DNA from: a virus
Length of the DNA stretch: 35,338 bases
IMG/VR virus record: IMGVR_UViG_3300032116_000692
Span: 1-35,338 of that record
Reading direction: 5' to 3' (one strand)
Position numbers and translations under genes: made by a program. Below are positions 5,267-12,385 of the stretch, in pieces. The notes under the pieces are model-generated. The model ran no database searches, had not been told where the DNA came from, and worked only from the letters and a program-made list of their open reading frames with translations. Position 1 is the first letter of the stretch; each line of letters opens with the position of its first letter.

Positions 5267-5892
5267 GGCGTTGGCCCTCCAAGGTGGTCAATAATCTTTC
5301 GAAGTATCTTCTGAATCCTGCGATCTACTGTGGAGTCAGAGACTCCCATCGCTTTGGCTATATCAGATAGTGTCATTGGGGAAGCTCCGTATCTGAGGTC
5401 GAGTATGTACTGTTCATCTTTATCAAGTAGTTCAAGTGCTGATCGAATGTCAATCACCATGGCAAGAAGATTGCCACCCTCATTGGGTGCTGGTGAGCGG
5501 CGTGGTTGTCCATCGTCTACCTTGTCAACGAGAACTACACCCTTCGAATCAAACTGAAATGCAACAGGAAGAAGTTCTGCTACCTTGGCGGTGTCGTAGA
5601 AGAACTCATCACCTGTTGAATAGCCAAGCATTGTTGCCTTCTCTTTACGAGAATACTTTTCGATATGACGGCGGAACCTAGCCATAATCTTCCGGGCAAC
5701 CCACTTGGTTTCATCTTTGCTGACTGTGTAAGAAGCATCAAGATCTTCTTCAAGTTTGGGTCGTTGAAGTACATAGACATTCAACTCTTGAACCAAGTCT
5801 TTATACTCTACATAGCCAGCAAATCTGCGGTGGATAGTATGAGAAGAGATGTTGATTAGATCGGCAAGATGTTCTTTGGCTCGATCACTCAT
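5257..5892 (-). CDS. Sigma-70-like regulator with C-terminal helix-turn-helix
   Basis: The product is about 211 residues. I prefer ATG 5892 because ATGAGTGA overlaps the stop of the upstream membrane peptide, the same coupling signal used at 6426; an in-frame ATG at 5907 would add five residues. The N-terminal half carries a helical region (YVEYKDLVQELNVYVL) like sigma region 2. The C-terminus has DKDEQYILDLRYG then MTLSDIAKAMGVSDSTVDRR, a good sigma region 4 helix-turn-helix. It could redirect host RNA polymerase to phage promoters. The region 2 match is weak, so a sigma-like HTH regulator is the safe call. Confidence 0.7.
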   Translation of the reverse strand: MSDRAKEHLADLINISSHTIHRRFAGYVEYKDLVQELNVYVLQRPKLEEDLDASYTVSKDETKWVARKIMARFRRHIEKYSRKEKATMLGYSTGDEFFYDTAKVAELLPVAFQFDSKGVVLVDKVDDGQPRRSPAPNEGGNLLAMVIDIRSALELLDKDEQYILDLRYGASPMTLSDIAKAMGVSDSTVDRRIQKILRKIIDHLGGPTPWA

Positions 5893-6004
5893 CGAGTAAA
5901 TCACCATCTTCTATCTCTAGGATTGCATCAATCACAAACCTGACTGCAAAATACAACGATGTAATTACAAGAATCGGAACCAAAAAAAAGAGGAGCTTCT
6001 TCAT
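5885..6004 (-). CDS. Tiny membrane peptide
   Basis: The product is 39 residues, starting MKKLLFFLVPILVITSLYFA. The ATG at 6004 overlaps the TGA of the Nmad1-like gene (ATGA), and its own stop lies inside ATGAGTGA of the sigma-like gene, so it is embedded in the coupled chain. It has one hydrophobic span at about residues 4-25 and an acidic tail (EIEDGDLLDE). No function known; small phage membrane peptides of this kind sometimes act on host membrane processes, which is only a guess. Confidence 0.6.
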   Translation of the reverse strand: MKKLLFFLVPILVITSLYFAVRFVIDAILEIEDGDLLDE

Positions 6005-6426
6005 AGCTTGTTCGCTGGCCACTTTCCACGCTGAACCATCATGGCAATGATGGCGTAGTTGGCTAGATCTTTGAATGAATCTTCGATTGGTTCATGCTGT
6101 GGCTTGCCATCACCGAATGCAAACAGGTTCTTCAAGCGTTCAAACTTGTCACCCATACGAACAAGCAGACCATTCATCGGGCCACCGAAGGCATTGTTGA
6201 TATTGCCCGGGCCGTAATCCCTTTGCTTGCTTATCAGAAGATTGCCAAGTTCATCGATGATATCCCACACATCGGTGACGAACTGGTTCATCTCTGGATC
6301 GGAGGAACTCGAACTGTTATCTCTAGGCCCGAAGGTTGATTGCTTACCTTTACCACCGTTAGGCCATGACTTTCTAATAATCTTTTCAAAGTCTCTATTG
6401 TCTCTTGGTTTTCCATGGTCACTCAT
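6001..6426 (-). CDS. Nucleotide modification associated domain 1 (Nmad1/DUF1599) protein
   Basis: The product is 141 residues. After a polar, low-complexity N-terminus it shows the DUF1599 signature: KQRDYGPGNINN, then LLVRMGDKFERLKNL, then EDSFKDLANYAIIAMMVQRG at the C-terminus. The family is all-helical and has been predicted from gene neighbourhoods to take part in modified-nucleotide metabolism; I know of no detailed mechanism. Here it shares an operon with a cytosine methyltransferase and a glycosyltransferase, which fits a DNA base modification role. Start ATG 6426 overlaps the primase Toprim stop through ATGAGTGA. Confidence 0.78.
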   Translation of the reverse strand: MSDHGKPRDNRDFEKIIRKSWPNGGKGKQSTFGPRDNSSSSSDPEMNQFVTDVWDIIDELGNLLISKQRDYGPGNINNAFGGPMNGLLVRMGDKFERLKNLFAFGDGKPQHEPIEDSFKDLANYAIIAMMVQRGKWPANKL

Positions 6427-7066
6427 CTAGCCCTAACCTCTTTCGTAGTCCTTCTAATCCTTCTTCTAGTACAACAGAGTTGACATCAGAGCCTTGTGGC
6501 AATGGTATCAGTTCTGCGTGTTCGACTTCTTGTAATACCTTTTCGGCGAGTTCCATACCCGGATTGCTACCATCCTTCTTTCCTTCGTCATTATCTGCAA
6601 GGACAAGTACTCGTTTGTATCCTCCGAATAACCTGTTGAAGTGTGGTCGCCACGCTTTGACACCCGGTACTCCAACTGAAGGCAACAGTTGGCTGGCAAT
6701 AATTGCATCGAGTTCTCCTTCGCAGATTGCAACAACATCTGAAGCTTTCTGTAGATCGATGGCATTGAAGAGTCTTGCTGGCTGATGCATTGGAGCCATG
6801 TACTTAGGGCCCGGAGATCCATCGACTCTTCGGAACTTGAATCCTGCCACCCCATTGACAACTCTGTATGGGATGGATAACCAACCGATAAATTGCACAT
6901 GGCTCGGGTCACAATCGACTGGTACGGTGCCTAGCAGATGAGTCTCCGCCAGTTCTTTTCCGAACCCTCGACCCTGTAAGTAAGCCACCGTCTCTTCGCT
7001 TATCTTTTTGTGATAAGTCGATGCCAGATCGTTTAGCAATGTCAGCCGCTCTATCGATAGCAACAC
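6419..7066 (-). CDS. DNA primase, Toprim part (frame-shifted from the zinc-finger part)
   Basis: The open frame gives 215 residues from a TTG at 7066 with no good ribosome binding site. It has ISEETVAYLQGRGFG as in primase cores, then a Toprim domain: CEGELDAIIASQ at about 115-126 (catalytic Glu) and LVLADNDEGKKDG at about 155-166 (metal-binding Asp pair). The upstream 157 bases overlap the CHC2 zinc-finger frame. Dropping one A from the A run at 7005-7009 would join the two into one polypeptide of the usual primase order. It is therefore either half of a split primase, the product of a +1 frameshift, or affected by a homopolymer error. Role: RNA primer synthesis. Confidence 0.8.
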   Translation of the reverse strand: MLLSIERLTLLNDLASTYHKKISEETVAYLQGRGFGKELAETHLLGTVPVDCDPSHVQFIGWLSIPYRVVNGVAGFKFRRVDGSPGPKYMAPMHQPARLFNAIDLQKASDVVAICEGELDAIIASQLLPSVGVPGVKAWRPHFNRLFGGYKRVLVLADNDEGKKDGSNPGMELAEKVLQEVEHAELIPLPQGSDVNSVVLEEGLEGLRKRLGLDE

Positions 7067-7289
7067 GAAAATCTATCCCTTCTCTCCACATCAACAACGA
7101 ATATGCATCTCCACCTATGCCACAGGTGTGGCAGAAGTAAAGCCCAGCCTTCTCTCCATCGGTCGACATAACTGCCGACCTTCGAGTGTCGTCATGGAAA
7201 CAACACTTGACTGCCCTTGAATAACCATCACGGACTTCACCACCGTAATGGCGTATAACAGCTTTCAGTAGTTCGGGATCACTTGCCAT
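6909..7289 (-). CDS. DNA primase, CHC2 zinc-finger part
   Basis: The product is 126 residues. It carries a CHC2-type zinc finger: Cys30, His32, then CHTC at 53-56, in the standard context CCFHDD and GLYFCHTCGIGGDAYSLL. After about residue 95 (DLSQK) the sequence turns into an Arg/Gly/Ser-rich tail unlike primases, while the other frame continues with a primase-like sequence. This places the natural junction near the A run at 7005-7009. The zinc finger contacts template DNA in primer synthesis. The start overlaps the methyltransferase stop by 11 bases. Confidence 0.82.
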   Translation of the reverse strand: MASDPELLKAVIRHYGGEVRDGYSRAVKCCFHDDTRRSAVMSTDGEKAGLYFCHTCGIGGDAYSLLMWREGIDFRVAIDRAADIAKRSGIDLSQKDKRRDGGLLTGSRVRKRTGGDSSARHRTSRL

Positions 7290-7992
7290 ATGAGTCTACG
7301 ATTCTGTCGCCAATCCACTTGGCTACATTTACTGTGACCGCATTGCCCATCTGTTTGTATCTCTGACTATCTGATTGTTCATCAGTCCACCCATCAGGGA
7401 ATCCTTGCAACCTCTCACATTCCAGAGGGGTTAGTCTCCTGATAGTTTGACTGAAGATTGTCTGATCATTGACACCTTTGAGGGTGAATGATTTCTCAGA
7501 GAACATTGCACCCTTGCCACCACCGGGTTTACCTTCTCGTTCTCTGATAACGATGGCGTGTGGTGAGGTGGTATCGATGGTGAACATAGGTTCTCCTTCA
7601 TCAGTATGACCCCGACCATTAGGCCCAGCAGTATCTGATCTACCAATGACTGTGTTCTGTATAGCATGAACCATTGGTGTGTTCAGTCCTCCTGTTCCCA
7701 TGTAACTGGTCAATGTATTTACTGTGTCTCCTTGGAGTCTGACTCCATCAGATCGATGGGGATGAAAGACGATAACGCTTTCTGATCCACCGCCAAGGTC
7801 TCCTCCATCTGCTCTCAAAGTTCCAACTCCTTCTCTGTAATTACCGAATGATGATGGTGTGTAGACAAGGACTGTGGCTCTAACATCTCCATTGTTTTCA
7901 AATGCATTCAATGTAGGTGTCACCCCTCCTTCAACCCAAGTCTCGTAATCATCTTTAGTCTTGGCTCTGCTGGCTTTGGTGAACCAATGCAT
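7279..7992 (-). CDS. DNA (cytosine-5) methyltransferase, C-terminal fragment
   Basis: This frame of up to 237 residues carries a long variable region, expected to be target recognition, and the last two conserved motifs of C5 methyltransferases: RRLTPLECERLQGFPDGW (motif IX region) at about 186-203 and KQMGNAVTVNVAKWIG (motif X) near the C-terminus. It lacks the AdoMet site and catalytic Cys, which lie in the separate frame at 8058-8612. The apparent ATG at 7992 falls inside the gene and is probably not a true start. With the other frame it would make an enzyme of roughly 430 residues; as written the gene is broken. Confidence 0.78.
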   Translation of the reverse strand: MHWFTKASRAKTKDDYETWVEGGVTPTLNAFENNGDVRATVLVYTPSSFGNYREGVGTLRADGGDLGGGSESVIVFHPHRSDGVRLQGDTVNTLTSYMGTGGLNTPMVHAIQNTVIGRSDTAGPNGRGHTDEGEPMFTIDTTSPHAIVIREREGKPGGGKGAMFSEKSFTLKGVNDQTIFSQTIRRLTPLECERLQGFPDGWTDEQSDSQRYKQMGNAVTVNVAKWIGDRIVDSYGK

Positions 7993-8057
7993 CTTCTAAC
8001 GCTTTCGGTAGTACCTTGCCCCTACGATTGGCTCTACGAAGGATCCCTTCGCAAGCC

Positions 8058-8612
8058 TTACTGCTCAAGAAGTATCGGGGATTTGATGTCTTCTCGAGAA
8101 CTTCCAACAATGAAGATTCTACGGCGGCGTTGGGGAACTCCGAAGAACTGCGAATCCAAAACTCTCCACTCGATGTGGCGATACCCTGAGTCGGCCATTT
8201 CAGAGATAACGACTCCGAAGTCGCGGCCTTGGTTGCTTGAAAGTAATCCCGGCACATTCTCCAAGATGAGCGTGTGTGCTTTGACTTCCCTAGCAAATCG
8301 AATGGCATCCCAGAAGAGTCCACTTCTTGCCCCAGCGATACCAGCTCTTCTGCCAGCGACTGAGACATCTTGACATGGGAATCCTCCGCATACGATGTCG
8401 ACATTTCCTACCAATCCTTTCTCGTTTGCCCAATCGGTTGCTGTTGTTACATCATCGTGAAGAGGAACATCGGGCCAATGTTTCTGCAACACCTTCTGAC
8501 AATGCTTATCAATCTCAACCTGACCAACGCATTTCATTCCTGCTTGTTCAAAGCCAAGATCAAACCCACCTACTCCAGCGAAGAGAGAAACAAATGTAAG
8601 TTGCTTCATCAC
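8058..8612 (-). CDS. DNA (cytosine-5) methyltransferase, N-terminal fragment
   Basis: The product is 184 residues with motif I FAGVGGFDLGFE (11-22, AdoMet binding), motif IV GGFPCQD (76-82, catalytic Cys80), motif VI ENVPG (118-122) and motif VIII QRRRRIFIVG (161-170). It stops at 8058 soon after SREDIKS. The next frame (7955 to about 8076) continues with YFLSSKACEGILRRANRRGK, the usual sequence at this point of phage enzymes, and a third frame holds motifs IX and X. One extra C in GGGG/CCCC at 8077-8080 explains the first break. Intact, it would protect phage DNA from host restriction or mark it for another purpose. Confidence 0.82.
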   Translation of the reverse strand: MMKQLTFVSLFAGVGGFDLGFEQAGMKCVGQVEIDKHCQKVLQKHWPDVPLHDDVTTATDWANEKGLVGNVDIVCGGFPCQDVSVAGRRAGIAGARSGLFWDAIRFAREVKAHTLILENVPGLLSSNQGRDFGVVISEMADSGYRHIEWRVLDSQFFGVPQRRRRIFIVGSSREDIKSPILLEQ

Positions 8613-8809
8613 TTCTTCTTTGTTGTCTTCTTTGCTGGTGCCTTGGTGATGGTCTCAATACTCTTGATGTACTCCTCGAACTTTGCAATCTCTTCCTGAT
8701 GCTTCCATTCGTAGAACTTGTCTTCGATCTTGTAGTAACCCCACTCAAGGAAGTGATAAAGGGATACACCTGCTGTCACGATAAGTACACTTGCTAGGAC
8801 TTCATTCAT
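8609..8809 (-). CDS. Single-span membrane protein with charged tail
   Basis: The product is 66 residues. It has an N-terminal hydrophobic segment (VLASVLIVTAGVSLYHFL, about 4-21), an aromatic/acidic stretch predicted to be a coiled coil (KIEDKFYEWKHQEEIAKFEE), and a Lys-rich end (PAKKTTKKK). It overlaps both neighbours: its start lies inside the nuclease gene and its TGA overlaps the methyltransferase ATG. Function unknown. Confidence 0.65.
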   Translation of the reverse strand: MNEVLASVLIVTAGVSLYHFLEWGYYKIEDKFYEWKHQEEIAKFEEYIKSIETITKAPAKKTTKKK

Positions 8810-9167
8810 TTATTAACTCCATAAATTCATCTAGTTGGATTATGACAAACGCTTTACTGACATTGCTTTGCCTACGCTTGGCAATGACCAGAGGAACAAC
8901 CTTCCCACTATTCTTTCTTCGCTTCTTCCAGTTATCCCTTTCAAGCACCGCTTCTTGCATCCAAGGCCCGGGCTTGAAACCTTTTTCATTCTTTGCTTCT
9001 ACTACGAAGTAGATCTGATTGGCATAGAACCAAAGATCCCCTTCATCATAATTACCAGAGAGTCGTAACCTCTCCGATATCAATTCCAATGATCGGAAAT
9101 ACTCAACAAGGTCGGTCTCCCATTGAGACCCCTTGCGTTTGTTTGCCCTAGATTGCTTCGTGTCCAC
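8802..9167 (-). CDS. Holliday-junction-resolvase-like PD-(D/E)XK nuclease
   Basis: The product is 121 residues from GTG 9167. It shows the order typical of small resolvase-like nucleases: RKGSQWETDLVEYFRS with an N-terminal Glu helix, then RLSGNYDEGDLWF (first metal Asp), then IYFVVEAKNEK (E-x-K), then an aromatic helix (WMQEAVLERDNW) and strand VPLVIAKRR. This is the PD-(D/E)XK core in correct spacing. In phage replication modules such enzymes resolve branched DNA before packaging. It overlaps the helicase gene by 20 bases. The branched-DNA substrate is inferred. Confidence 0.72.
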   Translation of the reverse strand: MDTKQSRANKRKGSQWETDLVEYFRSLELISERLRLSGNYDEGDLWFYANQIYFVVEAKNEKGFKPGPWMQEAVLERDNWKKRRKNSGKVVPLVIAKRRQSNVSKAFVIIQLDEFMELINE

Positions 9168-9996
9168 GCCAGTAAATCAATCCCGGTCTTACATCAGCTC
9201 GACCTTGTGCATCTCCGTCTGCAATCTGTACCCTCGATGGATCGATGAGTAGGGTTGCATACTTAGTGCCATCTGCTGAGTGTTCACCGAATCGGTTCTT
9301 GACTGCGGCAACTTTGAGTTGCCCATATTCAGGGTTCATTGCAATGGACAAAATCATCGAAGGCAACTGAGATGCCTTACCTAAGATTGCTCTTCGTGGT
9401 GCTGGCTTATCTGCTTCGTAGTCTCTTTGCTCAGACATATGTGTAAGAGCAAGGACACAGGCACCTGTCTTTCTAGCAACATGATGAAGTTCGGACATGA
9501 TTGCCCTTATGCCTGACCATTCTTCCCCTGTAACGGACACGCAATTCATCAGGTTATCTATCACGACAAGTGCCGGTGCCATGCCGTAGACCTCACCATA
9601 GGCAAGGATCTCTAGTTCAATCGTATCGATGTCGGGTGACGGATCAAAGACCCACCTAATATGTGAGCCTTTCTCATGCAACATCAGATCGAAGAAGTGT
9701 GAGTCTTGATCTAGGTTCGTTTCTACTTGTTGTTGTGGTATCCCACTCAAAGCTGCAACGGTACGAAACATCTGTGTGATTGGATCCGTATCGGCAGAGA
9801 AGTAAAGCGTTGGCACTCCACTCTTGAGAGCGTAGACCAATGCCATAAGACTCTTACCGGAGTTTGGTTGCCCAGCGATTAGGCATAATTGTGATTGACG
9901 GAACCTCATCCCATAGCTCTTCAATGATTCCCACACATCGGGCAATGGTTTCGCTGATGAGTTTGTACTGTGTACTGCTTGAAGTAGGTTCAACAT
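9148..9996 (-). CDS. DnaB-like replicative helicase ATPase (RecA fold)
   Basis: The product is 282 residues, essentially one RecA-type ATPase domain. Walker A is AGQPNSGKSL at 41-50. A strand with YFSADTD follows, then Walker B ALVVIDNL at 142-149, and the sensor strand VLALTHMSEQ at 181-190 as in DnaB/RadA proteins. The N-terminal DnaB scaffold domain is missing, which is common for short phage versions. It should unwind DNA ahead of the fork or act as a recombination ATPase; the primase fragments two genes downstream favour the helicase role. The start overlaps the WhiB stop as TAATG. Confidence 0.82.
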   Translation of the reverse strand: MLNLLQAVHSTNSSAKPLPDVWESLKSYGMRFRQSQLCLIAGQPNSGKSLMALVYALKSGVPTLYFSADTDPITQMFRTVAALSGIPQQQVETNLDQDSHFFDLMLHEKGSHIRWVFDPSPDIDTIELEILAYGEVYGMAPALVVIDNLMNCVSVTGEEWSGIRAIMSELHHVARKTGACVLALTHMSEQRDYEADKPAPRRAILGKASQLPSMILSIAMNPEYGQLKVAAVKNRFGEHSADGTKYATLLIDPSRVQIADGDAQGRADVRPGLIYWRGHEAI

Positions 9997-10325
9997 TATG
10001 CGGCTATGCTTCGCTTTCTTTCGATATTGTAAATCCTACGAATATGTTTTCGATCATGTGCAGAAGATCCTCCCCAATAGTGGAAGTCTTCATTATGTAA
10101 TGCCCAGTTGAAGCAAGCCTTCAAGAGTGGACATTGACTACAGACACCTCGAAGAACTTCATAGTGACTGAAGTCTTTCTCATCGGTACAGAACATCTCT
10201 GATCCGATGGAGGCACAGGGTTCTTTGCCGGTGAATGCCGGGTACTTTGGTGTACCCGGCTCCACCAACTGAGCTAAGAAGCGTTGGCTCTGTAGTCGCA
10301 TTGCTGACCCTGTGGTCGTTGGCAA
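9996..10325 (-). CDS. WhiB-family iron-sulfur transcription factor
   Basis: The product is up to 109 residues; ATG 10301 (MRLQSQRF) is a possible shorter start. It has the family cysteine pattern: Cys46, then Cys62-x2-Cys65-x5-Cys71 (CSQCPLLKAC), ligands for a 4Fe-4S cluster. The hallmark turn is FHYWGGSS at 81-88, followed by a basic tail (DRKHIRRIYNIERKR) for DNA contact. WhiB-like proteins are restricted to Actinobacteria and their phages and act through the primary sigma factor, so this is strong host evidence. Phage versions can repress host whiB genes. It overlaps the upstream gene. Confidence 0.92.
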   Translation of the reverse strand: MPTTTGSAMRLQSQRFLAQLVEPGTPKYPAFTGKEPCASIGSEMFCTDEKDFSHYEVLRGVCSQCPLLKACFNWALHNEDFHYWGGSSAHDRKHIRRIYNIERKRSIAA

Positions 10326-10681
10326 GCATAGAAAGCACGATAAGGCTTTCCACTTGATTTAGATACACCAGCAGGAACTAACTTTGCTGGTTCTCCATGC
10401 TTACAAACAGGGCCAGAAGCAGGGGCTGAAGCTACCTGATTGGCAGCACCACCCCATTTATCTGTTGAGATCACAGTTCCACCCAATGCTTGGGCAATCT
10501 GTGCAGTATTCATTGGCTGTCCAGCAAAGGCGGTTTGCATCGCTGATAGAACCGCATCTGCACCAGCAGGATCCAAGGCTTCTGCTAACTTCTGTGCAAA
10601 GCCTGTGTATGTTGCATCAGCAATGACAAAGATGGTTCCATCTGCTGTCTTTGTTGATACTTGAAAGCCGAGTTCGGCCAT
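10274..10681 (-). CDS. Phage replication-module protein with C-terminal zinc-binding domain
   Basis: The product is 135 residues. The N-terminal half is a small alpha/beta domain (QVSTKTADGTIFVIADAT). An Ala/Gly-rich linker leads to a C-terminal segment with CKHG at 93-96, SGKPYRAFYAC at 110-120 and QQC at 126-128. This Cys-His-Cys-Cys layout with KPYRAFYAC is seen in actinophage proteins next to Cas4-like nucleases and resembles GRF-type zinc fingers that bind single-stranded DNA. The stop codon is within the WhiB gene. An accessory DNA-binding role is inferred from the domain and neighbours. Confidence 0.6.
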   Translation of the reverse strand: MAELGFQVSTKTADGTIFVIADATYTGFAQKLAEALDPAGADAVLSAMQTAFAGQPMNTAQIAQALGGTVISTDKWGGAANQVASAPASGPVCKHGEPAKLVPAGVSKSSGKPYRAFYACQRPQGQQCDYRANAS

Positions 10682-11637
10682 TACTTTACCTCCGTGTGTT
10701 TGATCGACAACCGTACTGATTCTTTTCCGGCTGTCTTCTTTGGAACGAAACCCAATTTAGCAAGCACTTCACTCTCATCAATCGTTTGGCGTGGAGCCAC
10801 AGTTGTCCAGTTGATTTCTACACCGGACAATGTACGACCGAAGACACCCTCAAGAGAAGATTTGAGTTCATCGGATTTCGCTTCGAGTTTCTTCAACTCG
10901 TTGTTGATTTGTAGGTACTCCAAGGCGTTGGAGTCAATGTTGGGATCATCAATCAGAACTTCTGACGGAGTGATTCCAGTTTTTTTTAGACCAGAACAAC
11001 CAAGCTCACCGCTTGCATCAAAGTACTTGCAGTAGAACTGGCAGTAACTAGCATCCTTTCCGGGTGCTGGTGCTTCAGTAGAGTTCTTGATGGCTTGCAA
11101 CCATTCAAGTGCTTCCTCTGCTACTGATCTATCGTATGGTTCTGAGTGAACCTTGATGTCTCGTTCATCCCCATCTCGTGGGATTGCTACGAGGTTTACG
11201 GTCTTGACTGTGTATCCAGCTTCGTTGAGAAGCAGACCATAAACTTGAACCTGCCAACGCTGTTGCTTCGATGGGAAGAAGTTAAGGTTCTTTGACTTAA
11301 CACTCTTCCAGTCCACAACTGCACCAGTAGATCGGACATAGAGATCGACATGGGCTTTAATCCCAAATGCTTCGACCTCTTGCTCAACGAGATACTCTTT
11401 GTGTTCTGGATCTGCAAGTTCGATTGCCTCTTCTATGGCTCCGTGGATTGCAGTACCCATAATTGCAGCGAGTTTCAACTCGTTGTTATTGGTTTCAGGT
11501 TGTTGATTCAACCTGTACCAAACCTTTCTTGCACAACCACCAAGTTCTGATGGCCCGACTTGAGTCTGTAATGATCGACCTCGAGAAGCATCCTTTGCTT
11601 TGAGGAGATCAACTACGATCTCTTTAATTTCCTTCAT
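10681..11637 (-). CDS. Cas4/RecB-like exonuclease
   Basis: The product is 318 residues from ATG 11637, which follows GGAAGGATCAA; a longer frame to 11727 runs into the upstream gene without support. PD-(D/E)XK residues are visible: GTAIH 61-65, HVDLY 96-100, VVDWKSVK 107-114 (D109, K111) and QVQVYG 129-134. Four cysteines, Cys35 in GGCARKVWYRL plus Cys199, Cys203 and Cys214, match the iron-sulfur cluster of Cas4/AddB nucleases. The C-terminal 100 residues are a helical extension. Probably a DNA-end-processing exonuclease for phage recombination; no CRISPR genes are nearby. Confidence 0.85.
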   Translation of the reverse strand: MKEIKEIVVDLLKAKDASRGRSLQTQVGPSELGGCARKVWYRLNQQPETNNNELKLAAIMGTAIHGAIEEAIELADPEHKEYLVEQEVEAFGIKAHVDLYVRSTGAVVDWKSVKSKNLNFFPSKQQRWQVQVYGLLLNEAGYTVKTVNLVAIPRDGDERDIKVHSEPYDRSVAEEALEWLQAIKNSTEAPAPGKDASYCQFYCKYFDASGELGCSGLKKTGITPSEVLIDDPNIDSNALEYLQINNELKKLEAKSDELKSSLEGVFGRTLSGVEINWTTVAPRQTIDESEVLAKLGFVPKKTAGKESVRLSIKHTEVK

Positions 11638-12385
11638 TTGATCCTTCCACTTCTTCTGCTTCAGCTTCTGCCTTCGCTTGCATCTGCCGTTCGTACTCTT
11701 TCCAATACAAACCATAGTACGCCACATCGAAACTAAATCGCTTCATATGTTGAGCCAATGCACCGGTGTGTGCAAAGACTTTGATACCGGCTTGCTTTAG
11801 TTTACGGAAGAAGATGATGTCTTCACCCACAAACTTTTCATTGCCAAGATCTTTCTCAGCAAAGAATGATTGATCCGGGAACTTCTTGCGAAGTACTGGA
11901 ACTATTGACTTGTGCATTAGAACTAAACCCATACCTGCTGAATCAACAGGAATGACTTCATTATACGGCAATGGATGGATGAAGTTCATCAAGTACTCAT
12001 CCTCTGGATGATCGAGGAACAACGCTGGCATCGGTGTCATCAATGTTCCTTCCATTGCCTTGGATACAAAGTACACCCCAGTTACGACAGGTCGTGTCAT
12101 TTTGTCGGCAGTATCCCAAAGTTTCTTCAAGATATCTGCTGTGAGAACTACATCAGAATCAACCCACAATAACCAATCAGTACCCACATGATCAGCCCAC
12201 AGCTCGAGAAGATCCATACGCTGTCTTGCAATCTGATTACCCTGCACTCGAATAGCATTGTTGATAAATATCCCATGCTTTGCAGATGTTAGAGATGTGT
12301 AAAGTAATCCTTCGGTAAACTTTCCATCAGTCATACCATTATCACACCAACCGATTGAAAGAGTTTCTTTGCTGCTATGCGGCAT
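11624..12385 (-). CDS. Glycosyltransferase, GT-A type
   Basis: The product is 253 residues. A GT-A-like core is visible: GNQIARQRMDLLELW, then DWLLWVDSDVVLTADIL with a DxD metal motif at about 76-80, a middle SAGMGLVLMHKSI, and GEDIIFFRKLKQAGIKVFAH where the acidic pair would be the catalytic base region. This is the layout of family 2-like enzymes transferring a sugar from a nucleotide sugar. The target is unknown. Its place among replication and modification genes makes DNA-base glycosylation one option; cell-surface modification is another. The acidic, Ala/Glu-rich tail is unusual. Confidence 0.78.
   Translation of the reverse strand: MPHSSKETLSIGWCDNGMTDGKFTEGLLYTSLTSAKHGIFINNAIRVQGNQIARQRMDLLELWADHVGTDWLLWVDSDVVLTADILKKLWDTADKMTRPVVTGVYFVSKAMEGTLMTPMPALFLDHPEDEYLMNFIHPLPYNEVIPVDSAGMGLVLMHKSIVPVLRKKFPDQSFFAEKDLGNEKFVGEDIIFFRKLKQAGIKVFAHTGALAQHMKRFSFDVAYYGLYWKEYERQMQAKAEAEAEEVEGSNEGN

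Noticed and set aside
7378-7400. CUGAUGA on the leftward strand within the methyltransferase gene
   Set aside because: It is in conserved coding sequence and no paired GAAA and cleavage site are found around it.
7955-8404. Separate 149-residue protein on the minus strand
   Set aside because: Only its last 40 or so residues look like real protein, and these are the missing middle of the methyltransferase; the rest is a shadow frame of the N-terminal fragment.
10220-10300. A sequence read leftward resembling a tRNA D-arm (TAGCTCAGTTGGTGGAGC) followed by a perfect eight-pair hairpin
   Set aside because: It lies inside the WhiB coding sequence, has no T-arm and no matching acceptor strand, and the hairpin loop is six bases instead of seven. 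It also does not pair with the T-arm-like element near 25.9 kb as a split tRNA.
10681-11637. CRISPR-associated Cas4
   Set aside because: The protein is Cas4-like, but no repeats or other Cas genes are present. Phage recombination nucleases of this family are common.
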